Source of the DNA: Paracoccaceae bacterium
Lineage (GTDB): Bacteria; Pseudomonadota; Alphaproteobacteria; Rhodobacterales; Rhodobacteraceae
Length of the DNA stretch: 64,000 nt
Assembly: GCA_028150825.1 (NCBI GenBank)
Contig: JAOGIM010000002.1
Coordinates: forward strand, 57,581 to 121,580
Direction: 5' to 3'
Each line of letters begins with the position of its first letter. Positions within the stretch are counted from its first letter, which is position 1. A program made the position numbers and the translations under genes. Below the pieces are notes generated by a model that saw nothing but the letters and a program-made list of their open reading frames with translations, searched no databases and was not told the DNA's origin. Below, in pieces: positions 8,669 to 17,814 of the stretch.

Positions 8669-11600
8669 ATGAAGATTAGGTTCAAATCTCAGGAGTATCA
8701 AACCGCAGCGGTAGAGTCGGTAGTCGATTGCTTCGAAGGGCAGGCTTCCAATAGTGGTGTCGTTTATCGCGTCGACCCAGGGGCCGCGCGGCAGTCTAGA
8801 ATGCAGGAGGATGGCTTTCGCAATGCTGATATTTCATTGAGTCAACAACAAATTCTTGCGAATGTTCAAGCTGTCCAAAAACGTCAAAACTTAACTATGT
8901 CAGATCGGTTGGACGGGTATGTTGACGATCGTGGCAGACAAAAGCCTAACAGTTATTCAGCAGGCGCAAAATATAATTTCGATATTGAAATGGAGACGGG
9001 TACTGGCAAGACCTATTGCTACATAAAGACCATGTTTGAGATGAACAAACGCTATGGCTGGTCGAAGTTTATCATCATGGTTCCAAGTATTGCGATACGA
9101 GAGGGCGCTGCCAAGTCCCTTGAAATGACGGCAGAACATTTTACTGAAAGTTATGGCAAGAAGGTTCGCTTTTTCACCTATAATTCTATGCGCTTGCATG
9201 AATTAGAGAGCTTCTCATCTGATGCTGGTATAAATGTGATGGTCATTAATGTTCAGGCATTCAATGCCTCAGGTGCAGATAACCGCCGGATTTATGAAGA
9301 GCTAGATGATTTCCAATCGCGTAAACCAATTGACGTGATTGCTAAGAACCGCCCAATTATTATTTTGGATGAGCCACAAAAAATGGAAGGCCCCGCAACC
9401 CAAAAGGCTCTGCCTAAATTCAACCCACTTATGATACTGCGTTATTCGGCCACTCATAAAACACAACACAACAAGGTGCATCGATTGGATGCCGTAGATG
9501 CATTCTCACAAAAGCTGGTGAAAAAGATCGAAGTGCGTGGCATTCAGGCAAAGGGCCTGACGGGTACAAACGCTTATCTTTACCTTGAGAATATTGAAAT
9601 TTCATCGAGAGCCCCTGTTGCACGCGTTGAGCTAGAGATTAAGACCACTTCTGGTATTGTACGAAAGCTACGGCGACTTGAAAAAGGCCGCGACCTTCAT
9701 GATATGTCTGGTGGTCTCGACCAGTATCGAGGGTTTGTAGTAGCGGATATCGATGCCCGTGTGGATGAGGTCCACTTCACTAATGGCGCAGTAATTGAAG
9801 CTGGGCAGGCAACCCAAGACATTACTGAAGATCATATGCGACGGTTACAAATTCGAGAAACCATCCGTGCACACCTAAAGAAGGAGCAGCAGCTTCATTC
9901 GCAGGGCATTAAGGTGTTATCCCTATTCTTTATTGATCAGGTAAGTAAATATCGCGATTACGATCAGGCCGATCAGAATGGTGAGTATGCGAAAGTTTTT
10001 GAGGAAGAATATATAGACTTAAAAGACGAATTATTATCAGAGCTTCCATTAGAAAACGAAGACTATCGCAAATACCTTGAGGCCATCGATCAAACCAAAA
10101 CTCACAACGGTTATTTTGCGATCGATAAAAAAGGGCAGATGGTCGACCCGAAGGCAAAGTCTCGTGGGGAAGATGCGGGCTTGTCTGATGACATCAGTGC
10201 ATATGACTTGATCCTCAAGGATAAAGAAAGACTACTATCTTTTGCAGAACCAACACGGTTCATTTTCTCGCACTCTGCGTTGCGGGAGGGTTGGGATAAT
10301 CCCAACGTGTTTGTGATATGCATGCTCAAGCACAGCGATAATACAATCTCTCGTCGTCAAGAAGTTGGACGTGGCCTACGAATCTCGGTTGACCAGCTTG
10401 GTGAACGAATGGACAACCCAGTTACGGTCCATGACATCAATGTACTGACAGTTGTCGCCAGCGAAAGTTACAAAGACTTTGTGGCTGGCTTGCAAAAAGA
10501 GATTGTTGAAAATCTATCTGCTAGACCGCGGCAGGCCAATGCTGAATATTTCGAGGGTAAGCTTCTAAATGTTGATGGGGATAAATTGGAAATCACCAAG
10601 GAGATGGCCAAGAAGCTTGAGCGCTTCCTCATACAAAAAGACTATGTCGACTTGGATGGCAACATGACGGAGGCTTATCACACGGCACGTAAGGCTGATG
10701 AGTTAGCAGAGTTACCAGAAGGCCTTCAGCAAATTGCCGATCAATTATTTGGACTCGTGGACACAGTATTTAACGGTGCGCAAATTGCAGGCATGGTCTC
10801 TAATGGGCGGAAGCCGAAACGCAACCCATTGAATGAGAACTTTCACAAAAAAGAATTTCAAGAGTTGTGGAGCCGGATCAATCGGAAGGCTGTCTATCAG
10901 GTAGACTTTGAGTCTGACGACCTAATTGCAAAATGTGTATCGAAGATTGACAGCAGCCTAAGAGTCACGGCCCTTCAATACATAATTACTGGTGGACAAC
11001 TTGTGGATGATGTCACTGGCGAGAGCTTAGAGGCTGGAACTGCATTCGTTCAGTCAGATATCCGAACAGATGAAGTTGCGTCAGCTAATTCAGGGGTAAC
11101 TTATGATCTTATAGGACGTGTATCAGAAGGAGTTGACCTAACTCGATCAACTGTTGGTCGCATTCTGTCTTCATTACAGCCTTCCGTATTTGATCAGTTC
11201 AAGAAAAACCCAGAGCAGTTTATTGCTGAGGCTATTCATATAATCAAAGAACAAAAAGCTACGCTGACGATTGAACGCCTGACATACGACGCTGTTACTG
11301 GTACCTATGGGGCAGATATATTTACTGCGGCCGAAGCTGGAAATGATTTTAGTCAGGCTGTTGGTAAACTCAACAAGCATGTTTTTGACTATGCTATTTG
11401 TGAGGGTGGAGTCGAAAAGAAATTCATAGAAGATCTCGATACTAGCCCGGATGTAGTTGTGTATTCGAAGCTACCTCGCGGATTTCTAATACCTACGCCC
11501 GTTGGAGATTATAACCCAGATTGGGCAATTGCTTTTACATCGGGTTCAGTCAAGCATTTATATTTTGTTGCAGAAACGAAAAGCTCTCAACCAAGTATGA

Positions 11601-11746
11601 AATTTAGAGAACTTGAAGCTAAAAAGATCGAGTGCGCTCGTAAGTTTTTTGCTGAAGTTGGTCGGCGGATTAATGAAGATCAGGTTGTGTATGACGTTGT
11701 TGAAGATTTTAGCCGACTGATGGCTGTTGTCAGTAAAGTCGCCTAA
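8669..11746 (+). CDS. res: Type III restriction endonuclease (Res), 1025 aa
   Basis: DEAD/DEAH-family translocase-nuclease. The start at ATG 8669 is chosen because it follows the Mod stop by 4 bases; the longer frame from 8444 runs inside mod in another phase. Motifs: Walker A METGTGKT (about residues 108-115), DEPQ box (about 234), LRYSATH motif, [12 protein letters not shown] and [11 protein letters not shown] of the second RecA lobe. Near the C-terminus a PD-(D/E)xK nuclease-like pattern is visible (YNPDW about 950, then AETKSS about 970), so both translocation and cleavage parts appear intact. Res normally acts as a complex with Mod on inversely oriented unmethylated sites. It is the last gene of the operon. 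Confidence 0.92.
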   Translation: MKIRFKSQEYQTAAVESVVDCFEGQASNSGVVYRVDPGAARQSRMQEDGFRNADISLSQQQILANVQAVQKRQNLTMSDRLDGYVDDRGRQKPNSYSAGAKYNFDIEMETGTGKTYCYIKTMFEMNKRYGWSKFIIMVPSIAIREGAAKSLEMTAEHFTESYGKKVRFFTYNSMRLHELESFSSDAGINVMVINVQAFNASGADNRRIYEELDDFQSRKPIDVIAKNRPIIILDEPQKMEGPATQKALPKFNPLMILRYSATHKTQHNKVHRLDAVDAFSQKLVKKIEVRGIQAKGLTGTNAYLYLENIEISSRAPVARVELEIKTTSGIVRKLRRLEKGRDLHDMSGGLDQYRGFVVADIDARVDEVHFTNGAVIEAGQATQDITEDHMRRLQIRETIRAHLKKEQQLHSQGIKVLSLFFIDQVSKYRDYDQADQNGEYAKVFEEEYIDLKDELLSELPLENEDYRKYLEAIDQTKTHNGYFAIDKKGQMVDPKAKSRGEDAGLSDDISAYDLILKDKERLLSFAEPTRFIFSHSALREGWDNPNVFVICMLKHSDNTISRRQEVGRGLRISVDQLGERMDNPVTVHDINVLTVVASESYKDFVAGLQKEIVENLSARPRQANAEYFEGKLLNVDGDKLEITKEMAKKLERFLIQKDYVDLDGNMTEAYHTARKADELAELPEGLQQIADQLFGLVDTVFNGAQIAGMVSNGRKPKRNPLNENFHKKEFQELWSRINRKAVYQVDFESDDLIAKCVSKIDSSLRVTALQYIITGGQLVDDVTGESLEAGTAFVQSDIRTDEVASANSGVTYDLIGRVSEGVDLTRSTVGRILSSLQPSVFDQFKKNPEQFIAEAIHIIKEQKATLTIERLTYDAVTGTYGADIFTAAEAGNDFSQAVGKLNKHVFDYAICEGGVEKKFIEDLDTSPDVVVYSKLPRGFLIPTPVGDYNPDWAIAFTSGSVKHLYFVAETKSSQPSMKFRELEAKKIECARKFFAEVGRRINEDQVVYDVVEDFSRLMAVVSKVA

Positions 11747-11802
11747 CTAATACTTTTCTTAATTCGTTCGCCTTAAGGTTGCGATCTGCTTTGACTTCAT
11801 AA

Positions 11803-11824
11803 AAGCAAACCATCTAGTTTGCTT
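11803..11824. terminator. Stem-loop after res
   Basis: Perfect 8-bp stem AAGCAAAC / GTTTGCTT with a 6-base loop, 57 bp after the res stop. There is no long T-run on either strand, so it is at best a weak or factor-assisted terminator between the convergent res operon and the RepA-like gene. Confidence 0.4.
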
Positions 11825-11908
11825 GAGGCACGACCATTATGCTACTTTGGTATCAAATTTAAAAACTACCTTCGTCGTAATGCTTTTAATTCAAGCAACC
11901 TAAGACTG

Positions 11909-11980
11909 GGTTTACTACTATGTAAACAATGTAAACGGTGTGAATTGGCTGCCGGTTTACACTGTTTATACGATTTACAC
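11909..11980. repeat. Cluster of TGTAAAC-like repeats (iteron-like)
   Basis: Six copies or near-copies of TGTAAAC/GTTTACA within about 70 bp: GGTTTAC (11909), TGTAAACA (11921), TGTAAACG (11930), CGGTTTACA (11953), TGTTTATA (11963), GATTTACAC (11972), in both orientations. The cluster abuts and slightly enters the 3' end of the RepA/AAA-type ATPase gene. Such clusters next to replication ATPases can be origin iterons or regulator binding sites. Here that is inference. Confidence 0.5.
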
Positions 11981-12856
11981 ACCTCTGTTTGTGGGCTGAT
12001 AAAATCCTTTATAGGGATTCTTTAGCTCTCCTCTTTTCTCCAGCGTCTTGCATGCCGTACTTATTTGAGAGGCACTTTTATTGGTTGCATCAACCAATTG
12101 CTTTGTTGTTGCTCCGCCGAGCTCTTCGACTGTTGTGAGTATTTGATGAAAAACGGGAGCGGAGATTTCATGGCCAGTTCTAAATACGTCGCTCTTAAAA
12201 TACTCTCCCTGGACAAAGTCCAAATTGATTTCATCCTCCTCAATTAGTCGACCTTTCATTTGTAGTTTTATCTGATTGTTCCTTTTCGTAAGCATCATCA
12301 GATTATCTGGAACTGCGGATAGTGCGGTTGAGCCATGTATCGCTTCAAAGGCATTATGAGTGTCCGAACTATCCCCCTTTCGAGTATGGTGTAGCGCCAA
12401 GCAATCGATTCCGAAACTTGTGATAGCCTGTTTGATTTCAGCAAAAGCTGCGTACTCGGCAGCATAGTCACCGTTTGTCGTTCGTTTGAGGCAGGTCAAA
12501 ACATCTATAATTAATAAATCGCAAGGCACCTTTGAGAGCAGCGTCTTCAATTGGTTTTCACCACCTTTTCCGAAGCGATTTAGGTCCCCATCCAGCAGAA
12601 TGAATACTGATTTGTTCCTGAACCTAGAAAAACGTGATTGGGCTACCGGTATGCTGTATTCAAGGGCTAAATAGATAACATTGTTTTGCTCAGACACTTC
12701 TAATGCAATTTGTTCAGCAAGTGTTGATTTGCCTACCTTTGGCGCTCCCGCAAGTATGGTTAAGCCGTTTGGTACCCATGGGTGTAGCCGTTTTTGTTCT
12801 GGAATTTTTAGGCTGAGTAGTTCGCTAACCCACATACCAATTTCTGTTTTGCTCAT
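11975..12856 (-). CDS. RepA/AAA_25-type replicative ATPase, 293 aa
   Basis: RecA-fold ATPase like RepA of mobilizable plasmids and of P4-type islands. Visible: Walker A APKVGKST near residues 37-44, a hydrophobic strand ending in Asp (CDLLIIDVLT) as Walker B, and LALHHTRKGDS, a conserved His/Arg loop in this family. The C-terminal ~60 residues (GATTKQLVDATNKSASQISTACKTLEKRG) form a likely winged helix for DNA binding. It lies downstream of the integrase and AlpA-like genes on the same strand, and TGTAAAC repeats sit at its 3' end. Likely role: replication or maintenance of the excised island. Start ATG 12854-12856 (MSKTEIGMW) is reasonable. Confidence 0.8.
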   Translation of the reverse strand: MSKTEIGMWVSELLSLKIPEQKRLHPWVPNGLTILAGAPKVGKSTLAEQIALEVSEQNNVIYLALEYSIPVAQSRFSRFRNKSVFILLDGDLNRFGKGGENQLKTLLSKVPCDLLIIDVLTCLKRTTNGDYAAEYAAFAEIKQAITSFGIDCLALHHTRKGDSSDTHNAFEAIHGSTALSAVPDNLMMLTKRNNQIKLQMKGRLIEEDEINLDFVQGEYFKSDVFRTGHEISAPVFHQILTTVEELGGATTKQLVDATNKSASQISTACKTLEKRGELKNPYKGFYQPTNRGV

Positions 12857-12878
12857 GATTGAAACCTGTCTATTGAGA

Positions 12879-13058
12879 TTATCGATTTTGTTGTACGATT
12901 AGCGCGATCCATTCATTAATCTCGCCCTCTAACCAGGCGCTTCGAGCTTCACTTATTTTGATCGGTGCCGGGAATTGTTTTTTACGAACGAGGCGATGTA
13001 TTTGAGCGATTGAGATGGACGTTCTATCCGCGACTTCTTTAGCTTTAAGTAAACGCAT
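12879..13058 (-). CDS. AlpA-like excisionase/transcriptional regulator, 59 aa
   Basis: Small helix-turn-helix protein of the AlpA/MerR-like phage regulator type: MRLLKAKEVADRTSISIAQIHRLVRKKQFPAPIKI is the typical pattern, followed by the W-EGEINEW tail. Start at 13058 rather than the longer frame to 13115, because AAGGAG lies about 7 bases upstream. AlpA-family proteins activate integrase expression or act as excision factors in P4-like elements. Its place between the ATPase and integrase genes fits that role. Confidence 0.85.
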   Translation of the reverse strand: MRLLKAKEVADRTSISIAQIHRLVRKKQFPAPIKISEARSAWLEGEINEWIALIVQQNR

Positions 13059-13133
13059 AAGGCACTCCTTGTTAAACATGCATAGACTCAACATCAGTTG
13101 AATCCTTGCTGCCAAACATTGGGGGTTATGCCA

Positions 13134-13730
13134 TTATCTTTTAATTATCTGATATTGTTTTATTAAATTTTGATAATGTGTTTCTTCATTGCCTGGTTCA
13201 GTAACCTTTGAGAGTCGACGGGCGGAGTCACTGTACTTTTTGTCTGTTCGGTTCTTGCGTGAAAACCGGGTTCGTATATTTCGCAGTTCTTGCAAATTAA
13301 TGCTAACATCAAATGATACTCTCTCTAATGCGTCATTCAATTTCATGCCCGAGTTTTGAAGCACTATGATAGCCGCAATTAAAAGCGCGTTGTATTCATT
13401 TGCAGACGCTATTTTGGGTCGACCTCCTTTCTGCTCGTTAGGCTTGCTGTGCCCTAATATAACATTGTCCGCGCCTTCAAAGGTATTGCGCCACTCCTCA
13501 AGAATGCGAAATAATGGCATGGTGTTGATATCTTCATCTAAGCTATCAATATAGTTTTTGACTGAAGCTACCGCTTGAAAAGCTTCCTGAAATGCTTCGT
13601 GTTTTTTCGTTATAAAGTCTGCGGCACCAGAGTGATAAAGTTGTAGGGCCTTTTCTATGGACTCATTGGACTTACTCAGTTCTTCACGAAGTGTTTCAAT
13701 TGAGGAGAGATTATCGTTGGGTGATTTCAT
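13134..13730 (-). CDS. Hypothetical island protein, 198 aa
   Basis: Mostly helical, charged protein overlapping the 3' end of the integrase gene by 20 bases, hence co-transcribed. The N-terminal 70 residues look coiled-coil prone (SIETLREELSKSNESIEKALQLYH). The middle has a GGRPK segment followed by a hydrophobic helix (YNALLIAAIIVLQNSGM) and a basic C-terminus. GGRPK next to helical segments is reminiscent of DNA-binding resolvase or HTH tails, but no domain can be named. Possibly an excision or replication accessory factor. Confidence 0.65.
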   Translation of the reverse strand: MKSPNDNLSSIETLREELSKSNESIEKALQLYHSGAADFITKKHEAFQEAFQAVASVKNYIDSLDEDINTMPLFRILEEWRNTFEGADNVILGHSKPNEQKGGRPKIASANEYNALLIAAIIVLQNSGMKLNDALERVSFDVSINLQELRNIRTRFSRKNRTDKKYSDSARRLSKVTEPGNEETHYQNLIKQYQIIKR

Positions 13731-14868
13731 CTAGCCTATCCGCCCACTTCTGGAGCGCCTCTCTCTTTTCATCCATGTAGGAATAGCGATCATAAATTTG
13801 TGTGACACCACGCTCTGAGTGATTAATGATTTTTTGTAGTATTAACCGGTCTATTCCAAGCTTTGTAAGGTTCGTGGCAACCGTTCTCCTTAGATCATGA
13901 AACTTCCAATTCTGGACTCCGGATAAGCGATCCATCTGTAACTTTGCTTTTGAAAATCCATTGACTGGGCGGTCTCCGTTTCGCCCACTTTTGATTAAGA
14001 AGTTACCCTCTTTTTCGATCAGTTGATCAACTAAGCGCTGGGCTTGATTTGGAAGTGGAATAATGTGTGGCTGTTTATTTTTTGTGTCTGTAGCTGAGAG
14101 ATGCCAGCTGCCGTCAATGATTTGAGATCGCCGCATAGACGCTGTTTCAACACGCCGCTGACCGCAGAGTAGTAAAAGTTTAAGCCACGCACTGTAAGGC
14201 CCGCTCATAGCTTCTGCGGCGTTCCAGATGGCTTTGATTTCCGCATCACTGAGAACTCGATCCCGCTCGCTCTCCTTATGCCTTGGCTTTATGTGATCAG
14301 CTGGTGAATGATTTAAATAGCCTCGCTCGACCAACCATCCAAAAAACTTTCGAATATGCGCTAAGGCTCTGTTAGCGGCTGTTTGCTTATCCTGTGCTAT
14401 CAGGTCGTCTAAAATTTGGTGTATGTCCGCTCTCGTGATTTCAGAAATTGACTGCGTTCCGTAGAAATTACTGAGGTATAGGCGTAGATTGCTCTCGGCT
14501 TGTTTCCAACTGGAGTTCTTAGGCTTGGCATATGTTTGAATGAACTCATGCACCATCAACTCAACGGTCATTTCCTGCAAACGTCGTTTCGTGCGTTTTT
14601 CAGAGCGTGGGTCGATACCTTGGGAAACAAGTTTTCTAAATTCATCAGCTTTAGTTCGTGCAAACTTTAAGTCTACATCAGGGTACCTGCCCAATGTTGC
14701 ACGGCCCATCTTTGATCCTAGCCTAAACACAAAAGAAAATGTTTTCACGCCACTTGGAGAGGATCGCAATTGAAGGCCTCGCGTACCTCTATCTCTAAAG
14801 TCTTCACGTCCCACAGGTGGCTTCAGTTTTCTCAACCACGCATCTGTAAAGTTAACTTCATTGGACAT
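13711..14868 (-). CDS. int: P4-type tyrosine integrase, 385 aa
   Basis: Site-specific recombinase with an N-terminal DUF4102-type arm-binding domain (FTDAWLRKLKPPVGREDFRD, then GVKTFSFVFRLGSKMGRATLGRYPDV), a SAM-like core-binding domain and a C-terminal catalytic domain. Catalytic residues visible: R in CGQRRVETASM (about 237), HDLRR (about 322), H in INHSERG and the nucleophile Tyr in QIYDRY (about 357), so it appears functional. I take the second Met (MSNEVNF) as start; a frame 7 codons longer exists, but neither has a clear ribosome binding site. It is encoded just inside the right tRNA-Thr copy and transcribed away from it, with GGGGAAAC repeats overlapping its start. Confidence 0.93.
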   Translation of the reverse strand: MSNEVNFTDAWLRKLKPPVGREDFRDRGTRGLQLRSSPSGVKTFSFVFRLGSKMGRATLGRYPDVDLKFARTKADEFRKLVSQGIDPRSEKRTKRRLQEMTVELMVHEFIQTYAKPKNSSWKQAESNLRLYLSNFYGTQSISEITRADIHQILDDLIAQDKQTAANRALAHIRKFFGWLVERGYLNHSPADHIKPRHKESERDRVLSDAEIKAIWNAAEAMSGPYSAWLKLLLLCGQRRVETASMRRSQIIDGSWHLSATDTKNKQPHIIPLPNQAQRLVDQLIEKEGNFLIKSGRNGDRPVNGFSKAKLQMDRLSGVQNWKFHDLRRTVATNLTKLGIDRLILQKIINHSERGVTQIYDRYSYMDEKREALQKWADRLDEITQR

Positions 14869-14887
14869 GGGGAAACACCGGGGAAAC
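14869..14887 (+). repeat. Direct repeat pair GGGGAAAC at right island end
   Basis: GGGGAAAC at 14869-14876 and 14880-14887, the same octamer, spacing and orientation as the pair at 997-1015. It lies immediately upstream of the integrase start, so integrase binding here could also autoregulate int. The 14888-15018 stretch up to the tRNA copy is AT-rich and shows no gene. Confidence 0.7.
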
Positions 14888-15018
14888 ATTATTATTGATA
14901 TTTAGTGTAACTCATGATCCAACATGTTTCAATAAAATAAAATTAAAGTACTGCATATATGCAATTATTATCCGAAAATAATACTTGTTGATCACATATG
15001 ATTTGAAAAGAGCAGCTA

Positions 15019-15064
15019 ATTTGTAATCAGTAGGTCCGCGGTTCGAGTCCGTGTGGGGGCACCA
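15019..15064 (+). repeat. tRNA-Thr(TGT) 3' fragment, right attachment site of island 1
   Basis: Exact 46-bp match to 906-951, again lacking a proper tRNA 5' half (upstream GAGCAGCTAA resembles only a few bases of a tRNA D-stem/anticodon region). It marks the junction between island 1 and the next segment. A shorter third copy lies at 21334-21352. Confidence 0.85.
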
Positions 15065-15120
15065 TATAAATCAATTACTTAGCGGATTTTTCTGATTTTT
15101 TTAAGCGTCAATTTTAGTTC

Positions 15121-15151
15121 TGGTGGCACTGTGGTGGCACTGTGGTGGCAC
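15121..15151 (+). repeat. Three tandem TGGTGGCAC repeats, 11-bp period
   Basis: TGGTGGCAC at 15121, 15132 and 15143, starting 57 bp beyond the tRNA 3' end at 15064. Sequence differs from the GGGGAAAC pair, but position relative to a tRNA end and the 11-bp period are alike. This suggests arm sites of a different, now missing, integrase. Confidence 0.55.
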
Positions 15152-15516
15152 AAAACTATTGCCTTAGCGCCGATTTCAAGCATGAATCAGCAGTCAAATT
15201 AAACCTGCACTTTTTTGCTTTTAAAACTTTAGCAGCTGAATATCAGGCTGCTGATTGACTGTTCGAGTAATTATTGAGGCCAGCTACAGGCTTTCGCAGA
15301 ACGGGGTTTGGGATTTGGTTGCTGGGCTGCATGATTTTTGGGCTGCCGTTTAGAATTGATAAATGGTCTATCGGGACTTTTACGAAGGGTTAAGTGAGTG
15401 CCGAACCCTTATTAAAGCTGCTGTAAATAAAGGGACAAGAACTGGAAGCTAGCAGCAGGCATCACTTCATACATTTTCAGGAACAGATGGCCTCGCATCG
15501 GCTGCGGTATTGGCGA

Positions 15517-15652
15517 TGGGGGTTACTGCGCCCAACCTCCACGCTCCAAGAGCCGCTGCACACAGGCCAGCCCCCCTTAAAGGAGGTGCAGGGTCCACGG
15601 GCAGGGGCTTTAGAGTTGGGGTGGTAGATTCATTTGAAGGGGGTTTTGTTGG
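15517..15652 (+). repeat. Dispersed ~136-bp intergenic repeat, copy 1
   Basis: Begins near GGGGGTTACTGCGCCCAACC and ends near GGGGGTTTTGTTGG. Closely matched by 17815-17950 and 19427-19562, all in the same orientation. AGCCCC and GGGGCT segments about 40 bp apart can pair, so the transcript would fold. Not a known element to me. Confidence 0.75.
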
Positions 15653-15742
15653 ACATATAATCTTTGGCCCATTCAGCTATCTAACACATTTATTTAATGT
15701 CATAGGTGACGTTTATTTTTTGGATGCCATGGAGGTGAAGGA

Positions 15743-16378
15743 GTGAGCCAGCACAAGAGTAATTTACCTCAGGAAGCACCGACGCTGTCTATTCGTGGGG
15801 TTGATCTGTGGGAGTCATGGTTATCACCAGTTAAGCAACGTCAGATCTTAGAGGATATACGGACTATTGTAACCAAGGCACCGCTCCTTGAACCGGTCAC
15901 ACCATCAGGGAAAAAAATGAGCGTTCGTATGACTTCTGCTGGACGTTTAGGCTGGGTAAGTGACAGTTCAGGCTATCGTTATGAAGCAAATCACCCTTAT
16001 GGAACAAATTGGCCGCCCATACCTCAATCAGTTTTGGAAGTTTGGGAGCTGTTGTCGGGATCAGTGCGCAGCCCGGATTGCTGCCTAGTCAATTTTTATC
16101 AACCCGATGCTCGTATGGGTATGCATCAAGACCGCGATGAGGTCGATTTTAAACAGCCAGTTATTTCGATCTCATTGGGAGATGAGGCGCTGTTCCGGAT
16201 TGGACAGAAGACTAGAGGCGGTAAAACCGACAGCATCTGGTTACGTTCTGGTGACGTATTGCGTCTGGGTGGAGAGGCACGACTAATTTATCATGGTATA
16301 GATCGAATAAATAGCGGTAGCTCACCACTTTTGAAGAATGGTGGTCGGATTAATCTTACGTTGAGGGTAGTTTCTTAG
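15743..16378 (+). CDS. alkB: AlkB-family Fe(II)/2-oxoglutarate DNA repair dioxygenase, 211 aa
   Basis: Oxidative demethylase that removes 1-methyladenine/3-methylcytosine-type lesions. Full family length. Visible: substrate loop YRYEANHPYGTNWPPIP, NFYQPDARMGMHQDRDE with the iron-binding HxD (HQD), a second His in IYHGIDRI, and the 2-oxoglutarate-binding RxNxTxR (RINLTLR) at the C-terminus, so it appears active. GTG start with AAGGAG about 5 bases upstream. Standing alone behind the dispersed repeat, it is cargo of the second segment rather than part of an ada operon. Substrate could also be tRNA or other nucleic acid, as in some AlkB homologues. Confidence 0.9.
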   Translation: MSQHKSNLPQEAPTLSIRGVDLWESWLSPVKQRQILEDIRTIVTKAPLLEPVTPSGKKMSVRMTSAGRLGWVSDSSGYRYEANHPYGTNWPPIPQSVLEVWELLSGSVRSPDCCLVNFYQPDARMGMHQDRDEVDFKQPVISISLGDEALFRIGQKTRGGKTDSIWLRSGDVLRLGGEARLIYHGIDRINSGSSPLLKNGGRINLTLRVVS

Positions 16379-16750
16379 GCTTTGTACGAATTGAATGTGG
16401 CTAATTTTGATTTAGATGCTGAAACTCCGCGTCGGAGCGCCCTCGGATCGCGTTTCCCGATCCACCAAACGCAATCCCAAAGGTACCTCAAGACAAGTTA
16501 GGCTTAGCAGTCGTTTCTACGCTGCCTGTTATCGCAACGCTTTGTGGTAATGACGACTAACTATCGAGGCAGCTTTCGTGGGCGTCTAAACGTTCCCCGG
16601 CCCCAAACTGTAAAAGCGGGAACATTGTCCTGTTGCTGTCAGCACTGCACTGTTATCCGTGCCAAAACAAAACAAAACAAAACAAAACAAAGCAAAACCA
16701 GCCGGCCGCTTAACTTGCTGCGCAGGAATATGATATAGGTCGCAACATAG
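16379..16750. other. Intergenic region with pentanucleotide repeat
   Basis: About 370 bp between alkB and the EamA transporter gene. No gene supported; a 64-codon frame at 16544 ends in the simple repeat. The notable content is the CAAAA tract at 16663-16697. Confidence 0.5.
16663..16697 (+). repeat. (CAAAA)n simple sequence repeat upstream of transporter gene
   Basis: Five perfect CAAAA units, then CAAAG and CAAAA: 35 bp, ending 53 bp before the EamA start at 16751. Such tracts slip during replication. In the promoter/leader zone a length change would shift spacing, so it is a candidate phase-variation switch (inference). Confidence 0.75.
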
Positions 16751-17632
16751 ATGGAAAAAATGGCAAAAAAGTATTTCTGGCGATTTGCACCATTCATTTT
16801 TGTGCTGTTCTGGTCTGGTGGGTATACCTTTTCAAAACTTGGCTTGGAACATATCGAACCAATGACACTCCTGACAGTTCGGTATGGCATTGCAGTGTGT
16901 TTGCTATTACCATTTATTCTCTGGTTTTCTAAACCTTGGCCGGCCTCTGTTCGGCACTGGGTCGTCCTAGTGATAACTGGTTTCCTACTTCAGTGTGTAT
17001 ATTTTGGCTTGAGCTATCTTGCATTTAAAAAAGGTTTGAATGCTGGAACCGCTGCGGCCATCAATTCGCTTCAACCGATACTGGTTGCGACACTGGGACC
17101 AATCTTCACTAGAGGTCGTGGTGGACTGCATCTCTGGGCTGGTCTAATTATTGGGTTTGTTGGCGTGGCTCTGGTGATTGTGTCAGGCAATTCACTCGGG
17201 CCAAGCCCTTGGGCAGCAGTTTTTCTTGCATTTAGTGCGCTGGCGGGGATCACGGTTGCAACACTTTTTGAGAAGTGGCACGGGATAAAAACCGATCCCA
17301 TGATCGGTGGTTTTATGCAGTACTTTGTGGGTTTCGTCTTTCTCATGCCAGTAGCCATCGCGACTGAGACCATGGTTATCGTTTGGCACCCGGAATTAAT
17401 AATTTCTTTAGCATACCTTGTGATCGCTAACTCAATCATCTCTGTGGGTATTTATATGGTTCTTCTGCAGCGGGGGGATGCCACTAGTATATCTTCACTA
17501 TTCTATCTCGTCCCTCCACTCGCAATGTTTATAGCATGGGCTGTCCTAGGAGAGGCCGTTACTAAACTTGCGGTAGCTGGCTTTGCACTTTCGGCAGCAG
17601 GTGTCTACATCGTCATTAAGCGACCTTCTTGA
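16751..17632 (+). CDS. EamA/DMT-family transporter, 293 aa
   Basis: Inner-membrane transporter of the drug/metabolite superfamily with two EamA repeats and about ten hydrophobic segments. Diagnostic stretches: FIFVLFWSGGYTFSKLGLEHIEPMTL in helix 1-2, the end of repeat 1 GLNAGTAAAINSLQPILVA, and in repeat 2 TSISSLFYLVPPLAMFIAWAVLGE, all typical of RhaT/YdcZ-like exporters. Length is normal. Start either ATG 16751 or ATG 16760. Substrate cannot be told (amino acids or metabolites are usual). A dispersed repeat follows it, and a CAAAA tract precedes it. Confidence 0.88.
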   Translation: MEKMAKKYFWRFAPFIFVLFWSGGYTFSKLGLEHIEPMTLLTVRYGIAVCLLLPFILWFSKPWPASVRHWVVLVITGFLLQCVYFGLSYLAFKKGLNAGTAAAINSLQPILVATLGPIFTRGRGGLHLWAGLIIGFVGVALVIVSGNSLGPSPWAAVFLAFSALAGITVATLFEKWHGIKTDPMIGGFMQYFVGFVFLMPVAIATETMVIVWHPELIISLAYLVIANSIISVGIYMVLLQRGDATSISSLFYLVPPLAMFIAWAVLGEAVTKLAVAGFALSAAGVYIVIKRPS

Positions 17633-17814
17633 GGCGAGATAAAGGCGTTTTTTTAGGATACATTGAACCTGAGCCCCGCTTCAAGGTCCCCGCGTGTTGG
17701 CTCACGGGCTTTTATGATTTTTGCTGTAATTCATTTGGCCAGAGTTTTGTTGGGGTGTTCAAGCCTCGGATCGACTATCCCGCTGCATGGCCACCGCGCA
17801 ACGCACCATAATCG

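Larger units (their letters stand above)
15065..15742. other. Noncoding left end of second segment
   Basis: About 680 bp without a supported gene. It contains the 11-bp-period TGGTGGCAC triplet (15121-15151) and the first copy of the ~136-bp dispersed repeat (15517-15652). AAGGAG just before 15743 serves the alkB-like gene. A 78-codon frame at 15510-15746 is mostly the dispersed repeat and is not believed. Confidence 0.55.

Noticed and set aside
15510..15746. 78-aa plus-strand frame
   Set aside because: It is largely the dispersed ~136-bp repeat, and the other two copies give unrelated frames (17629-17811, 19374-19625), so the repeat is not protein-coding.
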